Assembly (NCBI GenBank): GCA_046233135.1
Contig: JBJXHN010000002.1
Location: 682,001 to 746,000 of the forward strand
Direction of reading: 5' to 3'
DNA length: 64,000 nucleotides
From: JBJXHN01 sp046233135
GTDB lineage: Bacteria > Pseudomonadota > Alphaproteobacteria > Rhodospirillales > Rhodospirillaceae
A program made the position numbers and the translations under genes. Under the pieces are notes generated by a model. The model was not told where the DNA came from, did no database searches, and saw only the letters and a program-made list of their open reading frames with translations. Shown here piece after piece: positions 51,881 through 58,647 of the stretch. Positions within the stretch are counted from its first letter, which is position 1. Each line of letters begins with the position of its first letter.

Positions 51881-52444
51881 TTAGATCTTGCCCACCAGAT
51901 CGAGGGACGGCGCCAGGGTCTTTTCGCCTTCCTTCCACTTGGCCGGGCAGACTTCCCCGGGGTGGGCGGCGACGTACTGGGCGGCCTTGATCTTGCGGAT
52001 CAGCTCGGCGGCATCGCGGCCGATACCGCCGGCGGTGATTTCCACCAGCTGGATGGTGCCTTCGGGATCGATGACGAAGGTGCCGCGGTCGGCGACGCCG
52101 GCGTCTTCGATCATCACCTCGAAGTTGCGGCTGATGGCGCCGGTCGGGTCACCGACCATGGTGTAGTCGATCTTGCCGATGGCCGGAGAGGTATCGTGCC
52201 AGGCCTTGTGGCAGAAGTGGGTATCGGTGGAGACACTGTAGATCTCGACGCCCATGCTTTCGAGGGTGGCATAGTTGTCGGCCAGATCTTCCAGTTCCGT
52301 CGGGCAGACGAAGGTGAAGTCGGCCGGGTAGAAGAACACCACCGACCACTGACCCTTCAGGTCTTCGTCCGTGACAGTGATGAACTCGCCTTTCTTGAAT
52401 GCGGTGGCCTTGAAGGGTTTGACCTGGGTGTTGATGAGAGACAT
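51881..52444 (-). CDS. ahpC: Alkyl hydroperoxide reductase subunit C (2-Cys peroxiredoxin)
   Basis: A 187-residue peroxiredoxin. The peroxidatic Cys is in FFYPADFTFVCPTELEDLAD, the resolving Cys in HPGEVCPAKWKEGEKTLAPS. DTHFCHKAWHDTSPAIGKID and YTMVGDPTGAISRNFEVMIE, then GVADRGTFVIDPEG are typical. The ATG at 52444 with TGGAGCG upstream gives the normal AhpC start (MSLINTQVKPFKATAFKKGE). It reduces peroxides with electrons from AhpF. The upstream open frame is non-coding leader. Confidence 0.97.
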   Translation of the reverse strand: MSLINTQVKPFKATAFKKGEFITVTDEDLKGQWSVVFFYPADFTFVCPTELEDLADNYATLESMGVEIYSVSTDTHFCHKAWHDTSPAIGKIDYTMVGDPTGAISRNFEVMIEDAGVADRGTFVIDPEGTIQLVEITAGGIGRDAAELIRKIKAAQYVAAHPGEVCPAKWKEGEKTLAPSLDLVGKI

Positions 52445-52919
52445 GTTCGCTCCATTGATCTCTGGTGGTTGGGGTTCGCTGTGTCCTGCGAACGAGAGGG
52501 ATCCTATCGCAGCGCATATGACAATAAAAATTGATAATCTCCGAACATAAGATCGGACTTGCCGATCATAGTTCGCTTCCGGTCGCGGGGCACAGACGCC
52601 GTCGGGGGTCGGATTTCGCTGAGGGGACAGGGGGATGACGGGGGAACCGGATCCGGCTCTGCCGCGATAAGGCGAAAAACGATGGACCCATTTCACCATA
52701 TGGGATCGTTGCGAAGGATTGGAAACACGCCGCAATGCGAGAGGCGGGGCATTGTGACCGCAAGGCTGAGAGTCTGGAATATTTTTAAGGAATTGACTCG
52801 TGTCATTCCGGGGCCGGGGCGTGGGGCGATAAGGTTCCGTCTGCCCTCGTGTCCAGGAGCGGCCATCCGGGGGGGACGGCGGCGCGCGGGGGATCTGGTT
52901 TGAAGAGGATTCCTAGACC
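52445..52919. promoter_or_regulatory. Divergent control region between ahpC and rubrerythrin
   Basis: A 475-base gene-free stretch between two oxidative-stress genes. Near ahpC an AT-rich dyad TATGACAAT-AAAA-ATTGATAAT (52517-52538) has three mismatches per arm and the look of a LysR-type site, so an OxyR-like regulator is possible. Near rubrerythrin the run GGAATATTTTTAAGGAATTG (from 52776) is the only other AT-rich patch. I cannot identify -10/-35 boxes with confidence. Confidence 0.35.
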
Positions 52920-53420
52920 ATGAGCACGATGGACGACCTGCAGGAGGCCTTTGCCGGCGAGAGCCAGGCGAACCGGCGGTATCTGGCCTATGGGGACCAG
53001 GCGGCGCGGGACGGCTATGCCCAGGTGGCGAAACTGTTCCGGGCGGTCGCGGCGGCGGAAACGATCCACGCCCATGCGCATCTGCGGGCGATGGACGGCA
53101 TCAAGACGACGGCCGAGAACCTCGCCGAAGCCATGGCCGGCGAGGAGCACGAGTTCACGGACATGTATCCGGCGATGGTGGAGCGCGCCCAGGCGGAAGG
53201 CCACAAACGCGCGGAACGCTCCATGAGCCAGGCGCTGGCGGTGGAGAAGGTGCACTACGGCCTGTTCAAGGCCGCCGCCGAGGCCTTGGCGGCGGGCGGG
53301 GATTTGCCGGACGCGCCGATTCGCGTCTGCCCGGTCTGCGGTCACACGGTGATCGGCGACGCCCCGGACGCCTGCCCGGTGTGTAATGTGAAGGGGGAGC
53401 GGTTTACGGACATCGCCTAA
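52920..53420 (+). CDS. Rubrerythrin
   Basis: A 166-residue rubrerythrin. Residues 1-130 are the four-helix ferritin-like diiron domain (EAFAGESQANRRYLAYGDQA, AAETIHAHAHLRAMDGIK, AGEEHEFTDMYPAMVERAQA, ALAVEKVHYGLFKAA), with the expected Glu and His ligands. Residues 135-160 are a rubredoxin-like centre with two CxxC pairs (VCPVCGH and ACPVCNV). It reduces hydrogen peroxide with electrons from the rubredoxin iron. GAAGAGGA lies about ten bases before the ATG. Position opposite ahpCF suggests a shared peroxide response. Confidence 0.94.
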   Translation: MSTMDDLQEAFAGESQANRRYLAYGDQAARDGYAQVAKLFRAVAAAETIHAHAHLRAMDGIKTTAENLAEAMAGEEHEFTDMYPAMVERAQAEGHKRAERSMSQALAVEKVHYGLFKAAAEALAAGGDLPDAPIRVCPVCGHTVIGDAPDACPVCNVKGERFTDIA

Positions 53421-53451
53421 GAGACGGTGACGGCCGCTTGAAAGAATAAAC

Positions 53452-53473
53452 CCCGCCGCCCTGGGGCGGCGGG
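53452..53473 (+). terminator. Hairpin after rubrerythrin
   Basis: CCCGCCGCC-CTGG-GGCGGCGGG, a perfect nine-base stem 31 bases after the rubrerythrin stop. The plus-strand side is followed by AAAGGGG rather than T; on the minus side GTTTATTCTTTC follows, so it would work better against transcription coming from the AT-rich island. Confidence 0.5.
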
Positions 53474-53499
53474 AAAGGGGTGAGGAATAATTTTGGGAG

Positions 53500-54594
53500 T
53501 ACGTAGGTTGGGTGTTGGGCAATGTATTGATTATATTCAAGTTATTGTCAATGTAAGCGTATTAGCTTATGTTGTTAGGCTTTATTTTCTAACGAGTAAA
53601 TTTTATCAAGACTAGAGAGGGTGTATTAAAGGAGAGAATTAATGCAATTATCGAAGATAATCAGAGGTTGGAAAAATGGAGTGAGCGTGAGAAGTCATCT
53701 CTGATAGAAAAGAACGAAGAGCTTAATAAGAAGATGGAGAAAATTCTATCGGACTCTGGTCTCACTATTGATGGGCTGATTTCAGGTGGATTTGTATTCG
53801 ATATCCCGAAGGAATTAAGGGTATCGATAGATGCTTTGTTGGAGAAGATAGAGGGAGTGGAGAAGCGCATTTCTCAAAATCACGATGATGATTCCATGGG
53901 AAGAAGTGGCGTGGAATGGGATTTGCAGATGGCGAAGGCGTATATGTCTAAGAGGGATTGGAGAAAAGCGGCATTTCATTTTTCAAAGTATTGCTCTAGC
54001 GATCCTGATAACCCTCGGATTCAATTCTCTAGAGGTGTCGCATATGTCAACGTGCGTGGGGGAAAAGAGTATGATATTCTTGCGTTGAGGGCTTATGATG
54101 AAGCGATTGCTCTTTTGGGTAAAGATGACGATGTTAGGTATTTTTCACGACTATTTTCTTATAGAGCGGCAATCTTAAAAAGGTTGGGGCGCTTAGAGGA
54201 GGCGCTTTCTGATCTATTATATGTTGAGGGCAAAATTTGCGATGGTTATGAATTTTATGATTTAAAGTATAATTTGGCGTGCGTTTATGCGATGAAAAAA
54301 GATAAGATGAATATGATGAAGTGCTTATTTTTTTGAAAGGGAGGCGGCGTGAAGTTGGTCTGGTAATGTCTCATCTTTCAGATTATTTTGTTTTTTTTAA
54401 TGAAGATGGTGAATTTTTGGAATGTATTTCGGAAATTGATGTGGTCTGTTGATATTTTTTTGTTAAGTTTAGATTTTTATCATGTGTTTTTCTGAGTGAT
54501 TTTCGAGGAGTGGTATTTTATTGAAATGAGGAAGTATAGTATAATTATATTTTTATTATCGTAAGGGGTGTGTCCCCTGTATCTGTAGTGAGAG
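53500..54594. other. AT-rich island
   Basis: From about 53500 to 54590 the DNA is AT-rich (long A/T runs, codons ending in A or T), against very GC-rich flanks. It contains one damaged TPR gene and flanking non-coding stretches (53474-53592 and 54453-54594) in which I see no gene. No transposase, inverted terminal repeats or tRNA is visible at its edges. Such composition indicates DNA acquired from a low-GC source. Confidence 0.8.
53668..54452 (+). pseudogene. TPR-repeat protein gene, frameshifted near its 3' end
   Basis: The frame from a TTG at 53668 gives 222 residues ending at 54336. Residues 1-75 are a Lys/Glu-rich coiled coil; residues 80-215 contain TPR-like helices (WDLQMAKAYMSKRDWRKAAF, then FSRGVAYVNVRGG, SYRAAILKRLGRLEEALSDL, KYNLACVYAMKKDKMNMMKC). 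At the run of seven T (54328-54334) the frame stops, but the -1 frame continues without interruption as LKGRREVGLVMSHLSDYFVF, then FNEDGEFLECISEID to a TGA at 54450, a typical TPR-protein ending. The start is also unclear: coding-like sequence runs in frame back to 53593 with no standard start codon. Confidence 0.7.
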
Positions 54595-55086
54595 TTATCC
54601 ACCACCACACCCCCATCCATCCCCCCAACGCACCGCCAGCCCCCGCTGCGCCAGCGTTTCCCCCACATCCACCGTCCCGCTCACCATCACCCGCGCGTCC
54701 ACCCGACCGCCGAAGGCGTCCGGGCCGACGTCGTGCAGGGTTACCGCGCCGCCAGCCAGCAAGGCGGTCAGGGTGGTGTGGGCCTTCAGGGCCAGGGCTT
54801 GTTCGGTGGCGCAGGGGGAGCGCAGCTCCGGGGTGTCCACGTCTCGTAAGCGGACGAACGTGCGAATCACCTGGTTCGGCCAGATCGTTACCCAGGCCTC
54901 GAAGGTGTCGCCGTCAACGATCCGAATCACCTCCGTCCGATACGGGTCGGGGACGCGGCGGAGGGAGTCGGCGGGGCCGGGTGGGCGCGACTCCAGGGCC
55001 GTAGCCCGCAGGTCCGGGTGCACAAGCAGGCCGGCCGCCCCAATCGCAAGGGCAGCCGCCAGCAGAAGCAGGCGCATCAGCACCAT
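54595..55086 (-). CDS. Thermonuclease family (SNase-like) protein, membrane-anchored or secreted
   Basis: A 163-residue protein with an N-terminal hydrophobic segment (LLLLAAALAIGAAGLLV, residues 4-22), so it is exported or anchored. The OB-fold nuclease shows VIRIVDGDTFEAWVTIWPNQ, then VRLRDVDTPELRSPCATEQA and the later DAFGGRVDARVMVSG, which match staphylococcal-nuclease-like positions (Asp of DGDT, Arg of VRLRDVDTPE, and Arg near GR). The chain is shorter than family norms at the C-terminus. Starts at 55086 and 55077 are both possible. It borders the AT-rich island but has GC-rich codons. Confidence 0.85.
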   Translation of the reverse strand: MVLMRLLLLAAALAIGAAGLLVHPDLRATALESRPPGPADSLRRVPDPYRTEVIRIVDGDTFEAWVTIWPNQVIRTFVRLRDVDTPELRSPCATEQALALKAHTTLTALLAGGAVTLHDVGPDAFGGRVDARVMVSGTVDVGETLAQRGLAVRWGDGWGCGGG

Positions 55087-55480
55087 GCCGCCGTATCAGC
55101 TATAGTCTTAAGGAACCGAACCGGACTCAGCCGGCCGGGGATGGGGCGCGCTGGATGCGGGCCGGGCCGCCGGATGCCGGACTCGCCGGACTTTTCGGCC
55201 CGACCCGCCCAGCAGCGCCCCTAAACCCCGGCCAGCAGTACCCGGAAACCGCGTCCGACACGCACCGGTGTCAGAGGCAGTGCAGGCAAAGCCAACTGTG
55301 AGGTATAGTCCGAAACAGCCATCATCCTTGTTCTCCTTGAACGCGCTAAGGGTGGTGGTCAGGGACGGGTCGGTGGGCCAACACCGGCTCGTCCCGCTTC
55401 TGCCCGGTACACGGGCCGCTACAGGACCAGTGTACCGTCTTCATGCGGGTGGTGCACCTTTAAAGAGAGGGAGAGCGGCC
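55087..55480. promoter_or_regulatory. Leader region of the formate dehydrogenase regulator
   Basis: A 394-base gene-free region between the divergent nuclease and LysR genes. An open frame reaches back from LysR to an ATG at 55268, but its translation is not LysR-like. At 55363-55394 a hairpin forms from GGACGGGTCGGTG and CACCGGCTCGTCC, 13 pairs including two G-U pairs, with a six-base loop; G-U tolerance suggests an RNA structure. No promoter boxes are convincing. Confidence 0.4.
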
Positions 55481-56440
55481 GTGCTGCGCAAATACGCCTA
55501 CCTTCTCGCGCTCGCGCGGGAACGGCACTTCGGGCGCGCCGCCCAGGCCTGCAATGTCTCGCAACCCACCCTGTCCAACGCCATCCGCCAGCTGGAAGAC
55601 GCCCTGAACGTTCCAATCGTCGTGCGCGGCCAGCGCTTCCAGGGCTTCACCGACGCCGGCCATACCGTGGTCGATCACGCCCGGCGCATGCTGGCGGAGC
55701 AGGAAGCCCTGCTGCAATCCCTGCACAAGGGCGACCTGGGCATGACCGGCACCCTGCGGCTGGGCGTCATCCCCACCGCCCTGCCCATGGTCGCCCATCT
55801 GCTCGCCCCGTTCTGCGAGCGCCACCCGAAAGTGCGCTGCGCCGTCCGGTCCATGAGCTCCCGGGCCATCCAGCAGGGGCTGGGGGAATTCGACCTCGAC
55901 GCCGGCGTCACCTATACGGATAACGAACCGCTCTATTCCGTCCGCTCCCGGGCGCTTTATACGGAGCGCTACTTCCTGCTGGTGCGCCGCGAGGTCCTGG
56001 GCGAAGGGCGCACCAGCATCGGCTGGCGCGAGGCCGCCGCCCTGCCGCTGTGCCTGCTGACCGCCGATATGCAGAACCGCCGCATCGCCGAATCCGCCTT
56101 CCGCGCCGCCGGGGTGGCGGTGGTGCCGGATGTGGAAACCAATTCGCTGATGAACCTCTATACCCTGGTGCGCGAAGGCCGCTGGGCCAGCGTCGTGCCC
56201 AGCCAGCTGCTGACCCTCACCCGCCCCGATCCCGCCCTGGTCGCCCTGCCGCTCGACGAGCCGGCCGTACAATACACCGTGGGACTGGTCTACGCCGACC
56301 GCGACCCCGCCGCCCCCCTGGCCGAGGCGCTGGTCGATCTCGCCGCCAGTCTCGACCTGCCCGCGAAGATCGCCGAGCGGACCGCGCAGGCCCTTCAGGA
56401 GGGGGCATTTCCTCTGGGAACCCCGGATTTCCGGGGTTGA
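55481..56440 (+). CDS. LysR family transcriptional regulator of formate dehydrogenase
   Basis: A 319-residue LysR regulator. The helix-turn-helix is YAYLLALARERHFGRAAQAC, then NVSQPTLSNAIRQLEDALNV; the effector domain (about 90-300) contains GTLRLGVIPTALPMVAHLLA, FDLDAGVTYTDNE and VREGRWASVVPSQLLTLTRP. The GTG at 55481, with AGAGAGGGAGAG upstream, gives the normal LysR start. It precedes fdsGBA on the same strand, the arrangement seen with FdsR-type regulators of soluble formate dehydrogenase. A dyad just past its stop may be its target. Confidence 0.9.
   Translation: MLRKYAYLLALARERHFGRAAQACNVSQPTLSNAIRQLEDALNVPIVVRGQRFQGFTDAGHTVVDHARRMLAEQEALLQSLHKGDLGMTGTLRLGVIPTALPMVAHLLAPFCERHPKVRCAVRSMSSRAIQQGLGEFDLDAGVTYTDNEPLYSVRSRALYTERYFLLVRREVLGEGRTSIGWREAAALPLCLLTADMQNRRIAESAFRAAGVAVVPDVETNSLMNLYTLVREGRWASVVPSQLLTLTRPDPALVALPLDEPAVQYTVGLVYADRDPAAPLAEALVDLAASLDLPAKIAERTAQALQEGAFPLGTPDFRG
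56421..56436 (+). terminator. Hairpin at the 3' end of the LysR gene
   Basis: CCCCGG-ATTT-CCGGGG ends two bases before the LysR stop codon, and TTTTTT follows eight bases after the stem (56444-56449). It could attenuate transcription from lysR into fdsG, though the T-run is further away than in standard terminators. Confidence 0.4.
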
Positions 56441-56455
56441 TAGTTTTTTGCTATC
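56439..56455 (+). promoter_or_regulatory. LysR-type dyad upstream of fdsG
   Basis: GATAG-TTTTTTG-CTATC is an inverted repeat with five-base arms and seven-base centre, containing ATAG-N7-CTAT and thus the T-N11-A LysR box. It lies between lysR and fdsG, 100 bases before the fdsG ATG. The preceding LysR protein is the likely binder; molybdate- or formate-dependent control is inference. Confidence 0.5.
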
Positions 56456-56554
56456 GCCGCATGAAAAAAGAAAATTTGATGAATCCGCGCATGATCAGGA
56501 TCCTGGACGCTGGAAGAAGGGGTGAAAGCCCACCGGCGATGAACAGGAGGTCCG

Positions 56555-57067
56555 ATGCCCGAGCGGTTGCCGTGGTCCGAAGAGCAGGCCAAAGCCATAA
56601 TTTCCCGCTATCAATCCTTGCGGGGTGCCTTGCTGCCCATGCTGCACGGGTTGCAGGAGACCTTCGGTTGCATTGACGAGGAGGCCGTGCCCCTGCTGGC
56701 CGACGCGCTGAACCTGTCCCAGGCGGAGGTTCACGGGGTCATTTCCTTCTATCACGACTTCCGCCGCACCCGTCCGGGCGCCCACGTGATCAAGATCTGC
56801 GGCGCCGAGGCCTGCCAGGCCATGGGGGCGGAAGAACTGATGTCCCACGCCCGCGCTCATCTCATGGTTGGCGAAGGCGGCACCACCGCCGACGGTGCCT
56901 TTACCCTGAAGACCGTCTATTGCCTGGGCAACTGCGCCCTGTCCCCGTCGGTGCTGGTGGACGACACCCTGTACGGCCGTGTGGATCCAAGCCGGTTCGA
57001 CAGCCTGCTCGCCAGCCACAGAACCGCCAACGGGGGCGCCGCCGTTCCCCAAGGAGCCGTTCAATGA
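56555..57067 (+). CDS. fdsG: Formate dehydrogenase gamma subunit (NuoE-like)
   Basis: A 170-residue [2Fe-2S] protein homologous to NuoE. HGLQETFGCIDEEAVPLLAD, then NLSQAEVHGVISFYHDFRRT is the N-terminal helical part, and the cluster Cys are in IKICGAEACQAMG and YCLGNCALSPSVLVD. It works in electron transfer between the alpha subunit and NAD within the soluble FDH. GGAGGTCCG precedes the ATG. Its TGA overlaps the fdsB ATG. Confidence 0.95.
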   Translation: MPERLPWSEEQAKAIISRYQSLRGALLPMLHGLQETFGCIDEEAVPLLADALNLSQAEVHGVISFYHDFRRTRPGAHVIKICGAEACQAMGAEELMSHARAHLMVGEGGTTADGAFTLKTVYCLGNCALSPSVLVDDTLYGRVDPSRFDSLLASHRTANGGAAVPQGAVQ

Positions 57068-58623
57068 CCGCCGTCACCGTCTACGTTCCCCGCGACGCCG
57101 CCGCCCTGTCCGTCGGCGCCGATGCGGTGGCCGAAGCCATTGCCGCCGAAGCCGCCCGGGGCGGGGAAGAGGTCACCATCGTCCGCAACGGCTCGCGCGG
57201 CATGCTGTGGCTGGAGCCGCTGGTGGAAGTGGCGCTGCCCCAGGGCCGCGTCGCCTATGGCCCCGTGCGGCCGGAGGACGTGAGCGCCCTGTTCGAGGCC
57301 GGATTCCTCGGCGGTGGTGCCCATCCCCTTGGCCATGGCCTGACCGAAGAGATCGAATACCTGAAGCACCAGGAGCGGCTGACCTTTGCGCGGTGCGGGG
57401 TGATCGACCCGCTGTCGGTGGCCGACTACCGCGCGCACGGCGGCTTCGAGGGGCTGGAAAAGGCCCTGGCCATGGCCCCGGCGGCCATCTGCGACACCGT
57501 GCGGGAAAGCGGCCTGCGCGGCCGGGGCGGCGCGGGCTTCCCCACGGGCATCAAGTGGAAGACCGTGCTGGATGCTCCGGCGGACCAGAAGTTCATCTGC
57601 TGCAACGCCGACGAAGGCGACAGCGGCACCTTCGCCGACCGCATGATCATGGAAGGCGATCCGTTCTGCCTGATCGAAGGCATGACCATCGCCGCCCTGG
57701 CCGTGGGGGCGACTGAGGGCTACATCTACCTGCGCTCCGAATATCCCCATGCCATCGCCACCATGCGCGAAGCCATCCGGCTGGCGGTGCGCGAAGGCTG
57801 GCTGGGCACCAACATGCACGGCACGGCCCACACCTTCCATCTGGAGGTGCGCGAGGGCGCGGGCGCCTATATCTGCGGCGAGGAAACCTCCATGCTGGAA
57901 AGCCTGGAGGGCCGGCGCGGACAGGTGCGCTCCAAACCGCCGCTGCCGGCGCTGGAAGGGCTGTTCGGCCTGCCCACGGTGGTCAACAACGTGCTGTCCC
58001 TGGCCTCGGTGCCGGTGATCCTGGCCAAGGGCGCGGACTTCTACCGCGACTTCGGCGTCGGCCGCTCGCGCGGCACCCAGCCGTTCCAGCTGGCCGGCAA
58101 CATCCGCCGGGGCGGCCTGGTGGAAAAGGCCTTCGGCATCACCCTGCACGATCTGGTCTACCGCTTCGGCGGCGGCACCGCGACCGGGCGGCCGGTGAAG
58201 GCGGTGCAGTGCGGCGGCCCGCTGGGCGCCTATCTGCCCGAAAGCCTGTTCCACACGCCCAAGGACTACGAAGCCTTCGCCGCCAACGAAGCGATGATCG
58301 GCCACGGCGGCATCGTGGTGTTCGACGACTCGGTGGATATGGCCAGGCAGGCCCGTTTCGCCATGCAGTTCTGCGTGGAAGAGAGCTGCGGCAAATGCAC
58401 CCCCTGCCGGATCGGCAGCCAGCGCGGGGTGGAGGTCATCGACCGCATCATCGCCGGGGAGCAAAAGGAGCGCAATCTGGCGCTGCTGGATGACCTGTGC
58501 GAGCTGATGGCCGACGGGTCGCTGTGCGCCATGGGCGGGCTGACCCCCATGCCGGTGCGCAGTGCGCTGAAGCATTTTCCCGAAGATTTCGGCCGGGCGC
58601 CCGCCGCCCAGGCTGCCGAGTGA
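57064..58623 (+). CDS. fdsB: Formate dehydrogenase beta subunit (NuoF-like, FMN/NAD site)
   Basis: A 519-residue flavoprotein. The first about 100 residues are a thioredoxin/ferredoxin-like domain as in fused NuoE-F proteins; RESGLRGRGGAGFPTGIKWK and CNADEGDSGTFADRMIME form the NAD/FMN site; ICGEETSMLESLEGRRGQVR follows; ESCGKCTPCRIGSQRGVEVI and the later Cys in DGSLCAMGGLTP bind the [4Fe-4S] cluster. The start at 57064 (ATGA with fdsG) is the natural one. It reduces NAD with electrons from formate. Confidence 0.96.
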   Translation: MTAVTVYVPRDAAALSVGADAVAEAIAAEAARGGEEVTIVRNGSRGMLWLEPLVEVALPQGRVAYGPVRPEDVSALFEAGFLGGGAHPLGHGLTEEIEYLKHQERLTFARCGVIDPLSVADYRAHGGFEGLEKALAMAPAAICDTVRESGLRGRGGAGFPTGIKWKTVLDAPADQKFICCNADEGDSGTFADRMIMEGDPFCLIEGMTIAALAVGATEGYIYLRSEYPHAIATMREAIRLAVREGWLGTNMHGTAHTFHLEVREGAGAYICGEETSMLESLEGRRGQVRSKPPLPALEGLFGLPTVVNNVLSLASVPVILAKGADFYRDFGVGRSRGTQPFQLAGNIRRGGLVEKAFGITLHDLVYRFGGGTATGRPVKAVQCGGPLGAYLPESLFHTPKDYEAFAANEAMIGHGGIVVFDDSVDMARQARFAMQFCVEESCGKCTPCRIGSQRGVEVIDRIIAGEQKERNLALLDDLCELMADGSLCAMGGLTPMPVRSALKHFPEDFGRAPAAQAAE

Positions 58624-58647
58624 CCTTGTGATCTTAGGAGTGCGGTG

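Noticed and set aside
54324..54338. Programmed -1 ribosomal frameshift at the T-run
   Set aside because: The T-run preceded by A does not form a standard X_XXY_YYZ slippery heptamer with a downstream pseudoknot that I can see; mutation, slippage or sequencing error are simpler.
55268..55480. Longer LysR protein starting at an ATG at 55268
   Set aside because: The extra 71 residues show no LysR similarity, and the GTG at 55481 has a good ribosome binding site exactly where the family's helix-turn-helix begins.
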